Below, piece by piece: positions 36,118-45,300 of a stretch of DNA of 64,000 nucleotides; the stretch's first letter is position 1; every line of letters starts with the position of its first letter. The notes under the pieces are model-generated. The model was not told the DNA's origin. It made no database searches and worked only from the letters and a program-made list of their open reading frames with translations. The position numbers were made by a program, and so were the translations under genes. Origin of the DNA: an uncultured Oscillospiraceae bacterium (lineage in GTDB: Bacteria > Bacillota > Clostridia > Oscillospirales > Oscillospiraceae); contig CANRFC010000001.1 in the NCBI GenBank assembly GCA_947629795.1, positions 1 through 64,000 on the forward strand, read 5' to 3'.

Positions 36118-36146
36118 ATTATACGTGCGTTCAACGCAGATTGCAA
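36118..36146 (-). promoter_or_regulatory. promoter of the thi operon
   Basis: TTGCAA (36146-36141), a 17-base spacer and TATAAT (36123-36118) lie just before the riboswitch. The -35 is within the last codons of the upstream gene on the same strand. Confidence 0.8.
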
Positions 36147-36883
36147 GCAGAATTTTCCCCTGGCCCCACATATTTTCTGAGTGCCCGGCATGTCCTCAGC
36201 AGGTTGCCCAGCACCTCCCTGCTAATTTTGCGCCGGGTCTCTGCCTCCTCCTCTTCCGTCGGCTCCGGAAGTCCCAATTCCGCAAAGACCTCCTCCGCAG
36301 GAATGTAATACTTCTCCTGCTCCTCCTTCGGAAGCTTTCTGATCTCCTCTGCCACCTGGAGGGAGTCGGTCAGCTCCTGCCGCTTTTTCTCCACCGTCTC
36401 CTCGTCAAATCCGAAAAATGTCATCTCCTGAAGGATGCCGGTGCACAGTGCGTCGGCGCCCACCTCCTGCACATTGTCCGGATCCACCTCACAGCCCAGG
36501 ACCTCCTCCCAGGGGGAGAGCTCAAACCCATAAGCGTCCGGAAGCCGCGTCTCCTGTGCCAGCCGCTGGATCTCTTCCTCCGCCAGCCCCTCGATGCCCT
36601 CCAGCCCTGCAAGCTCCCCCGGGGCTTCCCAGCCTCTCAGGTCCTCCTTGCGGTACAGGCAGGGCTCCAAACACACTTCATCCCCATGGATACGGGAAAT
36701 GCCCAGGATCACCCTCCCGGTATCAACGGGCTCCATCCTCAGCAGCTTCCGGACAAATTTCCCCATGAAGTCCACGGCCTTTTCTCTGTTTTGGCCGCTC
36801 TGGGCGTCCACCCCGATCCTCTCCGCAAAGGCAGAGGCGATCTTCTCTGCCGGTCTGTCCATCATCAGGTCCTTTACGTTCAT
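36131..36883 (-). CDS. conserved hypothetical protein, DUF6557-like
   Basis: A 250-residue acidic cytoplasmic protein with no signal peptide or membrane helix. The ATG has GGAGGTG upstream. Segments such as FGFELSPWEEVLGCEVD, QEMTFFGFDEETVEKKRQEL and IPAEEVFAELGLPEPTEEE resemble a family of clostridial proteins of unknown function (DUF6557 by memory, not verified). The C-terminal EEEEAETRRKI segment is strongly charged. It precedes the thi promoter and overlaps its -35 element. No functional prediction is offered. Confidence 0.75.
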   Translation of the reverse strand: MNVKDLMMDRPAEKIASAFAERIGVDAQSGQNREKAVDFMGKFVRKLLRMEPVDTGRVILGISRIHGDEVCLEPCLYRKEDLRGWEAPGELAGLEGIEGLAEEEIQRLAQETRLPDAYGFELSPWEEVLGCEVDPDNVQEVGADALCTGILQEMTFFGFDEETVEKKRQELTDSLQVAEEIRKLPKEEQEKYYIPAEEVFAELGLPEPTEEEEAETRRKISREVLGNLLRTCRALRKYVGPGENSACNLR

Positions 36884-37075
36884 CTTTGCACCTCCTGCGA
36901 TCTCCTGGTCTCTCTTCTCTCTTTTGGCGGCCCACCCGCTCGGAGCGGAAATCCCATTTCACGGTCTGCCGCCTTCTTCTCTCCCCGCATCCCCGGGCGC
37001 TGCGGAGGCACAGGCAGTCCGCCCATGCAGGATCCGGCGTCTCGCGTCATCCGATGCCCGGGTCTCCTTCTTCCT

Positions 37076-37615
37076 TCACTTGGCCGCCCTCGCCAGGAGC
37101 TCTGCCCCCTTCTCCCGCAGCCAGCGGTGCCGCTCCCCGTACTCCGGCATCACCTGCAGCACCTCCCGGTAGAACCTGTCCGAGTGGTCCATCACCTTCC
37201 GGTGGCACAGCTCGTGGACCACCACGCTGTCCAGCACCTCGGCCGGCGCCAGCATCAGCAGGCAGTTGAAGCTCAAATTCCCCTTGGCCGAGCAGCTCCC
37301 CCACCGGGTGCGCTGGCAGCGGATGGTGACCTTCCCGTAGCTCACCCCCACCAGAGGAGCGAAAAAGGCCACCCGCCGGGGGATGTATTCCTTGGCCGCC
37401 CGGGCCAGCTCCGTCAGCTCCTCCCGGGTGAGGGGCTCCGCCGCCTGGGCCTGGGCCTGCCGCGCCAGGGCCTTCTGGAGCCACCGCCGGTGCTGGCCCA
37501 CAAAGGAGCGGATCTCCTCCTCCGAGACCCATCGGGGCGCCCGGACCACCAGTTCCCGGTCCCTGAGCTCCATGCTCAGCGTCCGCCGCCCCGACCGAAT
37601 GACCGTATACTCCAC
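37076..37615 (-). CDS. YgjP/SprT-like M48-type metallopeptidase
   Basis: A 179-residue DUF45 protein. The zinc site is seen as HELCH (His134, Glu135, His138) with His144 in HSDRFY. The preceding RTRWGSCSAKGNLSFN is the other family signature. Length is shorter than E. coli YgjP (about 230) because the N-terminal part is compact. The start is a GTG with GGCGGAG upstream. The substrate of this family is unknown. It stands alone between the hypothetical gene and a terminator, without a clear operon partner. Confidence 0.9.
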   Translation of the reverse strand: MEYTVIRSGRRTLSMELRDRELVVRAPRWVSEEEIRSFVGQHRRWLQKALARQAQAQAAEPLTREELTELARAAKEYIPRRVAFFAPLVGVSYGKVTIRCQRTRWGSCSAKGNLSFNCLLMLAPAEVLDSVVVHELCHRKVMDHSDRFYREVLQVMPEYGERHRWLREKGAELLARAAK

Positions 37616-37726
37616 GTCTCCGCCCCCTGTCTTCTTTTATTTTACCACATCTCCCCCTCCCCGTCCACCTCTCCGCCCCTTTTCCTCTGCCTTCCGGCCC
37701 CTCTCCTGTCTGTGCGCTCCAGCAGA

Positions 37727-37752
37727 AAGACGGCCCACAAAAGGGCCGTCTT
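37727..37752. terminator. hairpin terminator after the FAD/Rieske gene
   Basis: AAGACGGCCC and GGGCCGTCTT enclose a 6-base loop, 19 bases beyond the stop codon of the oxidoreductase. The minus strand continues TTTCTG. Confidence 0.75.
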
Positions 37753-37770
37753 GCGTCTTTTCGCGCCGTT

Positions 37771-39171
37771 TCAGAACTCCTTGTCTCCGTTGGCCGGGCC
37801 GTCCAGGACGGTGCCGTGGCGGTCAAAGCGGGAGCCGTGACAGGGGCAGTCCCAGGTCCCCTCCTCCCCGTTCCAGCGCAGGGCACAGCCCATATGAGGA
37901 CACCGGGGCGCCGTGGGTCGCAGCAGCCCCAGAGTGGACTCCACAGCGTTGAAAAGCAGCTGGGGGTGGAGGACCGAGCGGGAGGGCGAAACCGACACCG
38001 CCCAGGGATCCTCCCGCTCCAGGATCAGGTCCCGCAGCACCATGGCCGCCGCCATGGCCCCGGTCATGCCCCATTTGTTGAAACCCGTGGCCACGTAGAG
38101 GTTGGGGGTGTTTTTGGAGTAGGGGCCAATATAGGGGCGGCCGTCCAGGGTCATGCAGTCCTGGGCCGCCCAATGGGCCACCTCTTCGGCCTGAGGGAAA
38201 AGCCCGGAAACCATGCGGCCCAAAGGTTTTCCGTCCTCTGGCTGGGGCAGCAGGCCGGCGGCCTGACGCAGAGCCCGCCAGCCGCCGACGGGCTTTCCGG
38301 GGCGGACGGAACCGCCGCCAAAAAGCAGCAGATTTCCGGAATTCCGGAGGGAAAAGCCGCCTTTTGCCTCGTCAATATACATTCCGTCCACGGAAGGGGC
38401 GTTTTCCAAAGCCAGGACGTAGGAGCGGCTTTGGTAGAGCTTGAGAAAATAGCTCCCATGGTTGTTGATAAAGGGAAAATGGGTAGCTATGACTATGTTT
38501 TTGGCAAAGATGGTTCCATTTTCAGTAACTGCCCGGCCGGGCGCCCAGGCCAGGACACGGGTGCGCTCATAGATGGGAAACGGGGGATTTGGAAAATTCT
38601 GCGCAGCGCCCAAAAGGGCGGAGACAAATTTCAGGGGGTGGAACTGGGCCTGGTGGGAGACCCGGACCGCGCCCAGGGTGGAGAAAGGCAGCTCGGGGGT
38701 GTCCGTCAGGTCGGCGGGGACCCCCAGGCGCTCCAGGGCCCGCACCTCCCGCTCCAGCTTGGCGGGGTCGTTGAGGGAGTAGACGTAGTTGTCCTTCTCC
38801 TCAAAGTCGCAGTCCACCCCGGCGCACAGACTCCGCCAGCGCTCCAGGGCGGCGCGCTGGAGGTCCAGGTACCGCCGGGCACCCTCCTCCCCCAGGAGCC
38901 GGAGCTGGTGGTGGGCGAAAAGTCCGTGCTGGAAGGTGATCTTGGCGGTGGTATTGCCTGTGACACCGCCGCACAGCCGCCCGGCCTCCACCAGAGTCAC
39001 GTCCACGCCGGCTCTTTGAAGCTCCAGGGCGCAGAGAAGGCCGGCCAGGCCGCCGCCGATGACCAGGACGTCGGTGTGCAGATCGCCCTTCAGGGCGGGA
39101 TAATGGGGCAGGCTGACGGTCTGATGCCAGAGGCTTTTGGCCCTGGGGCTGTCCTTGTGGGTGGTGTTCAC
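37771..39171 (-). CDS. FAD-dependent oxidoreductase with C-terminal Rieske domain
   Basis: A 466-residue DAO-family flavoprotein: Rossmann FAD motif VIGGGLAGLLCALELQRAG (about 37-56), substrate-domain segments (GNTTAKITFQHGL, GRPYIGPYS, LYVATGFNKWGMTGAMAAA) and a Rieske [2Fe-2S] domain at the end with Cys424-x-His426 and Cys442-x-x-His445 (CPHMGCALRW, CPCHGSRFD). The arrangement matches the YhfW-like group of Bacillus, whose substrate is not known. The start is a GTG at 39171 with GGAGGG eight bases upstream; the longer frame upstream lacks support. All cofactor ligands are present. It is monocistronic. Confidence 0.93.
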   Translation of the reverse strand: MNTTHKDSPRAKSLWHQTVSLPHYPALKGDLHTDVLVIGGGLAGLLCALELQRAGVDVTLVEAGRLCGGVTGNTTAKITFQHGLFAHHQLRLLGEEGARRYLDLQRAALERWRSLCAGVDCDFEEKDNYVYSLNDPAKLEREVRALERLGVPADLTDTPELPFSTLGAVRVSHQAQFHPLKFVSALLGAAQNFPNPPFPIYERTRVLAWAPGRAVTENGTIFAKNIVIATHFPFINNHGSYFLKLYQSRSYVLALENAPSVDGMYIDEAKGGFSLRNSGNLLLFGGGSVRPGKPVGGWRALRQAAGLLPQPEDGKPLGRMVSGLFPQAEEVAHWAAQDCMTLDGRPYIGPYSKNTPNLYVATGFNKWGMTGAMAAAMVLRDLILEREDPWAVSVSPSRSVLHPQLLFNAVESTLGLLRPTAPRCPHMGCALRWNGEEGTWDCPCHGSRFDRHGTVLDGPANGDKEF

Positions 39172-39446
39172 GCAGCATCCCTCCTGGAGGGAGTATTCCT
39201 TTGTCGTGGAGGATCTATTCTGCGTCTGATGCCCCCCGGAACACCAACGACGGGAAGTTTGAGCAGACAGCGGCAGAGCCCGAGGATGGCGGCGCTGTTT
39301 CGGCAGCTTGCCGGCGTTTCCCATGGTGGCCCATACCGTCCATCCTGCCTCAAAACCGGTCTGTGCGAGTGTCTGGTCCGCACCTGCACCGACGGGGAGC
39401 AGGTGATGGCAGCCATCTGCGCAGGAAGCAGCGCAACGGCGCCGGC
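39172..39446. other. non-coding interval upstream of the FAD/Rieske gene
   Basis: No gene is supported; the open frames here lack ribosome binding sites and family resemblance. No clear promoter was found. It may be decayed insertion-sequence DNA contiguous with the IS66-like end that follows. Confidence 0.45.
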
Positions 39447-39622
39447 CGTGTCGGCCATTCCGCCATTTTATTCTGTGCGTTCAGCGCCTGCAATCCCTGT
39501 GCCATTGAGCCATCCCCTTCTTGCGGATAGTTTATGCGACTCGCATATACTTTCCGCTGCTATATGGGGATCTTCTCATACTTGCCGCTTTCTCGCATGC
39601 CGACAGGAAATTTGACGGTTAC
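39447..39622 (-). mobile_element. IS66-family left-end fragment, copy 1
   Basis: On the minus strand the segment begins GTAACCGTCAAATTTCC, the GTAA start typical of IS66-family inverted repeats. After about 115 bases it opens an ORF MAQGLQALNAQNKMAEW that resembles the start of the IS66 accessory protein TnpA. The ORF then loses similarity. A second copy about 85% identical is at 40978-41183. Confidence 0.6.
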
Positions 39623-39630
39623 CAAAAAAA

Positions 39631-39655
39631 CAGGAGTTCACGGGTGTGAACTCCT
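39631..39655 (-). terminator. terminator of the DUF1016 gene
   Basis: CAGGAGTTCAC and GTGAACTCCTG with a 3-base loop are followed on the minus strand by TTTTTTTGG. It lies 48-72 bases past the stop at 39703 and immediately abuts the IS66-like end. Confidence 0.9.
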
Positions 39656-39702
39656 GGCCTTTTGCCGGGGCACCTTTTACAGCCCCTTTTGTTGCGTATC
39701 TC

Positions 39703-40731
39703 TTAGCAGTCATTATCCGTATGCCAGCGCTCCAGTACTTCCTCGACCTGTTTGATCAGCTGCTCCTTATCAGGCATATAGAGGACATAGCGGGAAGCGA
39801 AGATATTGTTTGAAAGGCCTCCCAAAGCATACTCAGCGGCTACGTTATCCTTATCAGTGCAGAGAATGATCCCAATGGGTGGATTGTCATCCGGGTCGTT
39901 GACCTCGGCGGCATAGTAGTTGAGATACATATTGATTTGCCTCGCCGCCTCGGGGGTCAACTTCCCGGTTTTCAACTCGATCAGCACATAGGCCCGCAGG
40001 ATCTTGTTGTAGAAAACCATATCCACATAATAATGTGTATTGTTCAGAGTCACCCGTTGCTGTGTGCCCACAAACATAAATCCTCGGCCCAGTTCCAACA
40101 GAAACTTCTCAATTTGAGCCACCAACGCCCGCTCCAGGTCGCTTTCCAACAGGGGTTTGTCCTCCGGAATGCCCAGGAACTCAAAGACGTAGGGATCGCG
40201 AATGATATCGGCAGGCCGCGCCAGTTCGATGCCGTTTTGGGCCAGAGACAGCACTTTCTCCTTGTTGGTGGCTCCATCAGAGAGCAGTAGACGCTCATAC
40301 AGAGAGCTGTTGATCTGCCGCTTTAACTCCCGCACCGACCAGCCAGAATTCAGCGTTTCCCTTTCATAGAAGCTCCGTTTGTTCTCGTCCGAAATGGTCA
40401 ACAGTTCACAATAATGCGACCAACTCAAATTGCCAGACAGTGTCTGGCAATTTGGATAGGCGAGATAGAGTACACGCATATTCTGCAAATTGGACCGGGA
40501 AAATCCCTTTCCAAACTCAGCCGTCAAAGCCTTGGACAGCTCTCGCAGTGTCTGTTTCCCATACTCTGCCCGCAGTTGATTCTGCTGCTCATATTCCACG
40601 ATGATCCGCCCGATCTGCCAGTAGGTGGACAAAAGCTGCGTGTTCACCTGCTGGGCGACTGTTTGGCGGGCAGTCTCCAACAGGGTGCGGATTTCCGCTA
40701 TGATAGAGCTGTTTCGTTTTAGATCATTCAT
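39703..40731 (-). CDS. DUF1016 (YhcG-type) PD-(D/E)XK nuclease-domain protein
   Basis: The 342-residue protein has the N-terminal YhcG domain (LLSTYWQIGRIIVEYEQQ, FGKGFSRSNLQNMR, LSWSHYCELL) and a C-terminal nuclease fold with the motif YVDMVFYN then YVLIELKTGKLTPEAARQINMYL (Asp, Glu, Lys of a PD-(D/E)XK site). Length is typical. These genes are scattered by mobile elements and often sit near restriction or defence genes; the biological role is not fixed. A strong promoter and a terminator make it a single-gene unit, bracketed by two copies of an IS66-like end, which suggests acquisition or rearrangement through those repeats. Confidence 0.93.
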   Translation of the reverse strand: MNDLKRNSSIIAEIRTLLETARQTVAQQVNTQLLSTYWQIGRIIVEYEQQNQLRAEYGKQTLRELSKALTAEFGKGFSRSNLQNMRVLYLAYPNCQTLSGNLSWSHYCELLTISDENKRSFYERETLNSGWSVRELKRQINSSLYERLLLSDGATNKEKVLSLAQNGIELARPADIIRDPYVFEFLGIPEDKPLLESDLERALVAQIEKFLLELGRGFMFVGTQQRVTLNNTHYYVDMVFYNKILRAYVLIELKTGKLTPEAARQINMYLNYYAAEVNDPDDNPPIGIILCTDKDNVAAEYALGGLSNNIFASRYVLYMPDKEQLIKQVEEVLERWHTDNDC

Positions 40732-40765
40732 ATCGGCACCCCACCAATTCAGTCAGGTTAATTGA

Positions 40766-40794
40766 AGTATAACACTGAGCTCCTAATTTTGCAA
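40766..40794 (-). promoter_or_regulatory. promoter of the DUF1016 gene
   Basis: TTGCAA (40794-40789), a 17-base spacer and TATACT (40771-40766) lie 35 bases before the ATG at 40731. Confidence 0.75.
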
Positions 40795-40865
40795 TTTATC
40801 TTCTCCTCTTTGCCACCTAAGGTTATTGCATTGAGTGTCTGAATGGATTTCCTGCTGCCCCTCAC

Positions 40866-40899
40866 AGCACCGGACGTGCGATTTTCCCGCATCCGGCCC
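40866..40899 (-). ncRNA. group II intron domain V remnant
   Basis: The 34-base minus-strand segment GGGCCGGATGCG, GGAAAATC, then a complementary CACGTCCGGTGCT arm has the shape and sequence of a bacterial group II intron domain V hairpin, including the GAAA-type tip and the two-base bulge. The catalytic triad position reads GGC rather than AGC. It is followed by CTGTGAGGGGCAGC, as in domain VI. No intron-encoded reverse transcriptase is present, so it is a dead 3' end. Confidence 0.6.
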
Positions 40900-40936
40900 T
40901 TCAAGCAATCTTCATATCTGTAGTCAAATACGGCTC

Positions 40937-40976
40937 CTTGACGCTCCCCCTGCCTTTAGGCTTGGGGAGTGTCAAG
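40937..40976. mobile_element. IS200/IS605-type terminal hairpin
   Basis: CTTGACGCTCCCC and GGGGAGTGTCAAG bracket a GCC-TTTA-GGC hairpin, giving an almost perfect 40-base palindrome like the IS605-type ends at 8519 and 26628. No transposase accompanies it. Confidence 0.55.
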
Positions 40977-40977
40977 C

Positions 40978-41183
40978 TCTGCCCGCTGTTTCTGCATGCC
41001 GATATCCGTGCCGCCCACTCTGTCATTTTGCCCTGCGCGTTCAGTGCCTGCAAGCCCCGTGCCATTGAGCTGTCCCCCTTCTCGCGGATAGTTTATGCGA
41101 CTCGTATGTACTCTCCGCTGCTATATGGGGATCTTCTCATATTTGCCGCTCTCTTGCAAGCCGACTGGAAATTTGACGGTTAC
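40978..41183 (-). mobile_element. IS66-family left-end fragment, copy 2
   Basis: Starts on the minus strand with GTAACCGTCAAATTTCC and opens MARGLQALNAQGKMTEW followed by AARISACRNSGQ, an IS66 TnpA N-terminus longer than copy 1. It then runs into the IS605-type hairpin, showing one element interrupted or truncated by another. It is a direct repeat of 39447-39622. Confidence 0.65.
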
Positions 41184-41195
41184 GTTACTTACAGA

Positions 41196-41226
41196 GGAAG
41201 CCCCCGGCCGGTGGCCGGGGGCTTCC
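41196..41226. terminator. hairpin downstream of the 366-aa SLH gene
   Basis: GGAAGCCCCCGGCC, loop GGT, and a perfect complement lie 40-70 bases beyond the stop at 41266. There is no T-run on the minus strand, so termination efficiency is uncertain. Confidence 0.65.
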
Positions 41227-41265
41227 TTGCGGTTTGGTTCTTTTTTGCGCTCGGGTCCTCTGCGC

Positions 41266-42366
41266 TCAGGACTGGGGGCTGCCATCGTTGGCGTCGTCGT
41301 GGTAGCGCCAGCGCTCGTCGATCCAGACCTTGGTCCACTTCTCGGGGGGCTCGGGCTTCTCGGGGTCGGGCCAGTCATAGTTGTGATCGTTGGCGGCCTC
41401 GATGATCTCATAGTAGGCCCAGTGTCCCTTGGGCACGTCGGGCCAGGTCATGTACTCATCGTTGCCGTCGCCGCTGTTATTGCTGGCCACGCCGGTGTGG
41501 ACGTACTCCTTCATGCCCTCCAGGCCCTGGGCATCCACGCCGCGGCCCAGATAGCCGTTGAAGATCTTCACGGCCTCAGCCCGGCGGAGGTTGTTCAAGG
41601 GGCGGAAGGAGCCGTCCTCGTAGCCGTTGACCCAGCCGTTGGCATAGGCAGTGTAGACTCCGTCAGCGGCCCAGGGAGCCACGTCGTCCCCGTCGATGAA
41701 GGGGGTGCCCTCGTTGGTCTGCATGCCGGCCAGACGGGCAATGACAGTGGCGAACTCCTGGCGGGAGATGGCCTTGTCGGGACGGAAGGTGCCGTCGTCG
41801 TAGCCCTCAAACACGCCGTGCATGGAGCAGAAGGAGATGGCGGAATAGGCCCAGTGCTTGGTCACATCGGAGTAGCCGCCGGGGTTGCCGTAGTCGGAGC
41901 CCTCCACGAAGCCGTCCAGGCAGGCCCGGGCGATGATGGTAGCCACCGATCCCCGGGTGATGTCATCCTCGGGGCCGAAGGTGCCGTCGGGATAGCCGAT
42001 GACGTAGTGAGAGTGGTCAACGATATCCCCCTCGGCGCCGTAGACGGCGTAGAAGATGGTGTCCTTGGTGATGGTCACCTTGGTGGGATCCACCAGCTCG
42101 GGCTTCTCCCCCGCCTTCAGGGTGGCGGGGTCGGTGAGGGACCAGCCCAGAAGTTCGTCCTCAGTGAGAGAGGTGACCTCGGGAGGCGCCTTGGGGGTCT
42201 TGCCCTTGACCACCGCCTCGGCGGTGAGGTCCTCGCTGACCCCCTGCTCCCCCAGGACGTAGTTGACCTTGCAGGGGCAGTCTGCGGCAGCGGCGGGCAG
42301 GACCGCCGCTGCGCAGAGCAGGGTGAGGGAGAGGAGGGCCGCGGTGCATTTCCGGATGAGTTTCAT
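41266..42366 (-). CDS. SLH-domain surface protein, duplicate of the giant protein's tail
   Basis: A 366-residue secreted protein: signal peptide (MKLIRKCTAALLSLTLLCAA, cut near AAA-D), a short InlB-like segment (VNYVLGEQGVS to LLGWSLTDPATL), then three SLH repeats (DDITRGSVATIIARACLDGF, DKAISRQEFATVIARLAG, LRRAEAVKIFNGYLGRGVD) and a C-terminal WPDVPKGHWAYYEIIEAAND segment. From ELVDPTKV onward it is about 85-90% identical to the C-terminus of the giant protein upstream, so it arose by tandem duplication of that anchor. AAAGGAGTGGAG precedes the ATG, 21 bases after the giant gene's stop; they are co-transcribed. Confidence 0.94.
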   Translation of the reverse strand: MKLIRKCTAALLSLTLLCAAAVLPAAAADCPCKVNYVLGEQGVSEDLTAEAVVKGKTPKAPPEVTSLTEDELLGWSLTDPATLKAGEKPELVDPTKVTITKDTIFYAVYGAEGDIVDHSHYVIGYPDGTFGPEDDITRGSVATIIARACLDGFVEGSDYGNPGGYSDVTKHWAYSAISFCSMHGVFEGYDDGTFRPDKAISRQEFATVIARLAGMQTNEGTPFIDGDDVAPWAADGVYTAYANGWVNGYEDGSFRPLNNLRRAEAVKIFNGYLGRGVDAQGLEGMKEYVHTGVASNNSGDGNDEYMTWPDVPKGHWAYYEIIEAANDHNYDWPDPEKPEPPEKWTKVWIDERWRYHDDANDGSPQS

Positions 42367-42387
42367 CTTGTCTCCACTCCTTTCACA

Positions 42388-45300
42388 TTAACCCTGGGGG
42401 CCGTCGTTGGCGTCGTCGTGATAGCGCCAGCGCTCGTCGATCTTGGCGGAATCCCAGGTCTCGGGGGGCTTCTTCGTGGTCTCGTCTCTGAAGTAGAAGG
42501 TGTGATCGTTGGCGGCCTCGATGATCTCGTAGTAGGCCCAGTGCGCCTTGGGCACGTCAGGCCAGGTCATGTACTCATCGTAGCCGTCGCCGGTGTTGCT
42601 GGCTACGCCGGTGTGGACGTACTCCTTGAGTCCGGAGAGGCCCTCGGCATCCACGCCGCGGTTGAGGTAGCCGTTGAAGATCTTCACGGCCTCAGCCCGG
42701 CTGATGTTCCTCAGGGGACGGAAGGAGCCGTCCTCGTAGCCGTTGATCCAACCGTTGGCGTAGACGGTGTAGACGCCGTCAGCGGCCCAGGGAGCCACGT
42801 CGCTCCCGTCGATGAAGGGCGTGCCCTTGTTGGACTGCAGGCCGGCCAGACGGGCGATGACAAGAGCGAACTCCTGGCGGGAGATGGCCTTGTCGGGACG
42901 GAAGGTGCCGTCGTCGTAGCCCTCAAACACGCCGTGCATGGAGCAGAAGGAGATGGCGGAATAGGCCCAGTGCTTGGTCACGTCGGAGTAGCCACCGGGG
43001 TTGCCGTAGTCGGAGCCCTCCACGAAGCCGTCCAGGCAGGCCCGGGCGATGATGGTGGCCACCGAGCCGCGGGTGATATCGTAGTCGGGGCCGAAGGTGC
43101 CGTCGGGGAAGCCGATGACGTAGTGGGTGTGCTCGATGAGGGTGTGGTCACCGGTGGAGTAGACTGCGTAGAAGGTGGTCTCCTCGGTGATCTTCACCTT
43201 GGTGGGATCCACCAGCTCGGGCTCCTCGCCCTGCTTGAGCTTGGCGGGGTCGGTGTCGGTCCAGCCCAGGAACCTGTAGCCCTCCAGAGGTGTGACGGTG
43301 GGGACGGAAACGGGGGTCTTGCCCTCCTCCACGGTCTCAATGGTGGGATCGGAGGTCTGGCCGGAGAGGCCGATCCAGTAGTAGACGGGGTAGCAGCCCT
43401 CGGGGACCACCACGCCGCCACCGCCGCCGGGGCCGGGGTTGGGAGTATTGTCAGTAACGGGATACTCCTTGGAGATGGTGATGGTATCGTTGGTCTCATC
43501 AACCGTCACGGTCACAGGACCAGCTGCGGTAGCGCCCGTGCCATCCCAGGTGGGGAAGAGCTTTTCGATGACATTATCCTGGGTGATGGCAGTCCAATCA
43601 ATGTTGCTGCCGGGCTTGGGCTTGATGGTAACACTGGCCTTGTACTTCTGGTCACCAGTGGTGGGCACAAACGTGTCGGTGGAAGTCATCGTACTACCGT
43701 CAGGTTTCGTCCACTCCACATCGTGGCCATTCTTCTGGACAATGTCGAAGCGGGTGTTGTCCTCGGTATTGGCATCAAAGTCAGGAGTCTGATCCTTCTT
43801 GGGGGCGGTAACATCCTTGACGCCCACGTTGGTGACGGTGTACTTGGCAGTGTAGGTAGCTTCACCGTCCTGGACACCCTTGACGGTGATGGTAGCGGTG
43901 TACTCACCGATGCCCTTTGTCAGCTTGTTGCTGCTGAGCTTGGGGGTAATGGTGAAGGTGCCCGTTTCGGTGGTCTGCTTGCCCATTTCCGTGTTGGTGT
44001 TCAGCTTGGTGTCGGACTTGACAGTCACGGTGAAAGCGCCGTTGGTATCGCTGGTCGTGTGGGTGACCTTCTGAGCGTCCTGGTCGTTCGTCACGTCCAC
44101 TTCGGTCTTGGGAACATCGGTGTAGGTCACGCCGGTGTAGAGGACGCCGAAGTTGTGGCTGTCGTTGGGATCGACCTTGTCGCTTACGGAGACGCTGTAT
44201 TCGGGGGCCTCGACAAAGAAAGCGGTAACTACTGCGTCATGAGTGGGGTAGAAGGTCGTGCCGGCGTTCTTGGAGTTGGCGTCGGTCTCAGTGGGGCTGG
44301 CCTTGAAGCTGCCGAAGGCGCCGTAGTAGACCTTAGTCGTACCGCTGTCATCGTTCACTTCCCAGTAATCGAACACGTAGCCGGAATTGGGGATGGCCTC
44401 GATGGCCAGGCCCTGCTGACGGAGGACGGCATTGTCCGGGCTCTTGGTCGTGCCGGCTGCGGGCAGGCTGTTCACCTTGACCAGGCCCTTGGTCTCATCC
44501 GTCCAATCGTTATCATTGTCGGTATCCTGGACCTGGACGGTGACCTTGTAGGTGGGCTTGGCCACGGGGACCTTGTCGAAACGCTTACCAGTGTAGTCGC
44601 CGGTGCCGGTAGCGATGACATAGATACAGCCGTCGGAGTGGGCGTTCAGGATGGTGTCCACTGTGGCAGCATCCAGCTTCCAGGTCTTTTCGGTCTTTCC
44701 ACCGATGGCGACCAATGCGGAGCTGGCCGGATTGTTAAGGTCGGGAGAGGTCACGTTGGGACCGTAGTACCACTGATAGGTAGCGGTGACGCTGGCATCA
44801 TCCGTGGTGAACTTGGCCTTCAGATCATCGTCGGCGGTAACGGAGGTGGTGTAAGAGGCATCACTGTTATCAGGATCGACGATGTCCACCGGGGGCAGGG
44901 TCTTCTGGGTGTTCTTGATGGTGAGGGTGACGGTGGTGTCGTAATCCTCACCCTTCACGGTGTCCTTGTAGGTGACGGTATAGCTACCGGCACCCAGGTG
45001 GGCCTTCACATCCGCCGCGGCAAGCGCTTTCGTGCCGGAGGTAGTGATGGTTTCAGTCTCCGCAACGACCCAGCCAGTGGTCTTCTCCCCAGGTATCACC
45101 ATGGTATTGGGATCGTCGGGGGTAATGATGATTTTCACAACTCCGGAGCCCTCATTCACAGTATAACCAAGCTCAGGCTCTGTGGTGTTGCTGGTGGCAC
45201 CCGCACCATAGTCATAGGTGTAGTCGGTGCCGGTCTTGGGCGTAGCGCCCTTCGCATAGATGTTCAGCTCAGGGAGTTGGGCGAAGATAGCCTGGAGCTT

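Noticed and set aside
39168-39458. 96-codon minus-strand ORF upstream of the FAD/Rieske gene
   Set aside because: No ribosome binding site or family resemblance, and it starts within the IS66-like fragment.
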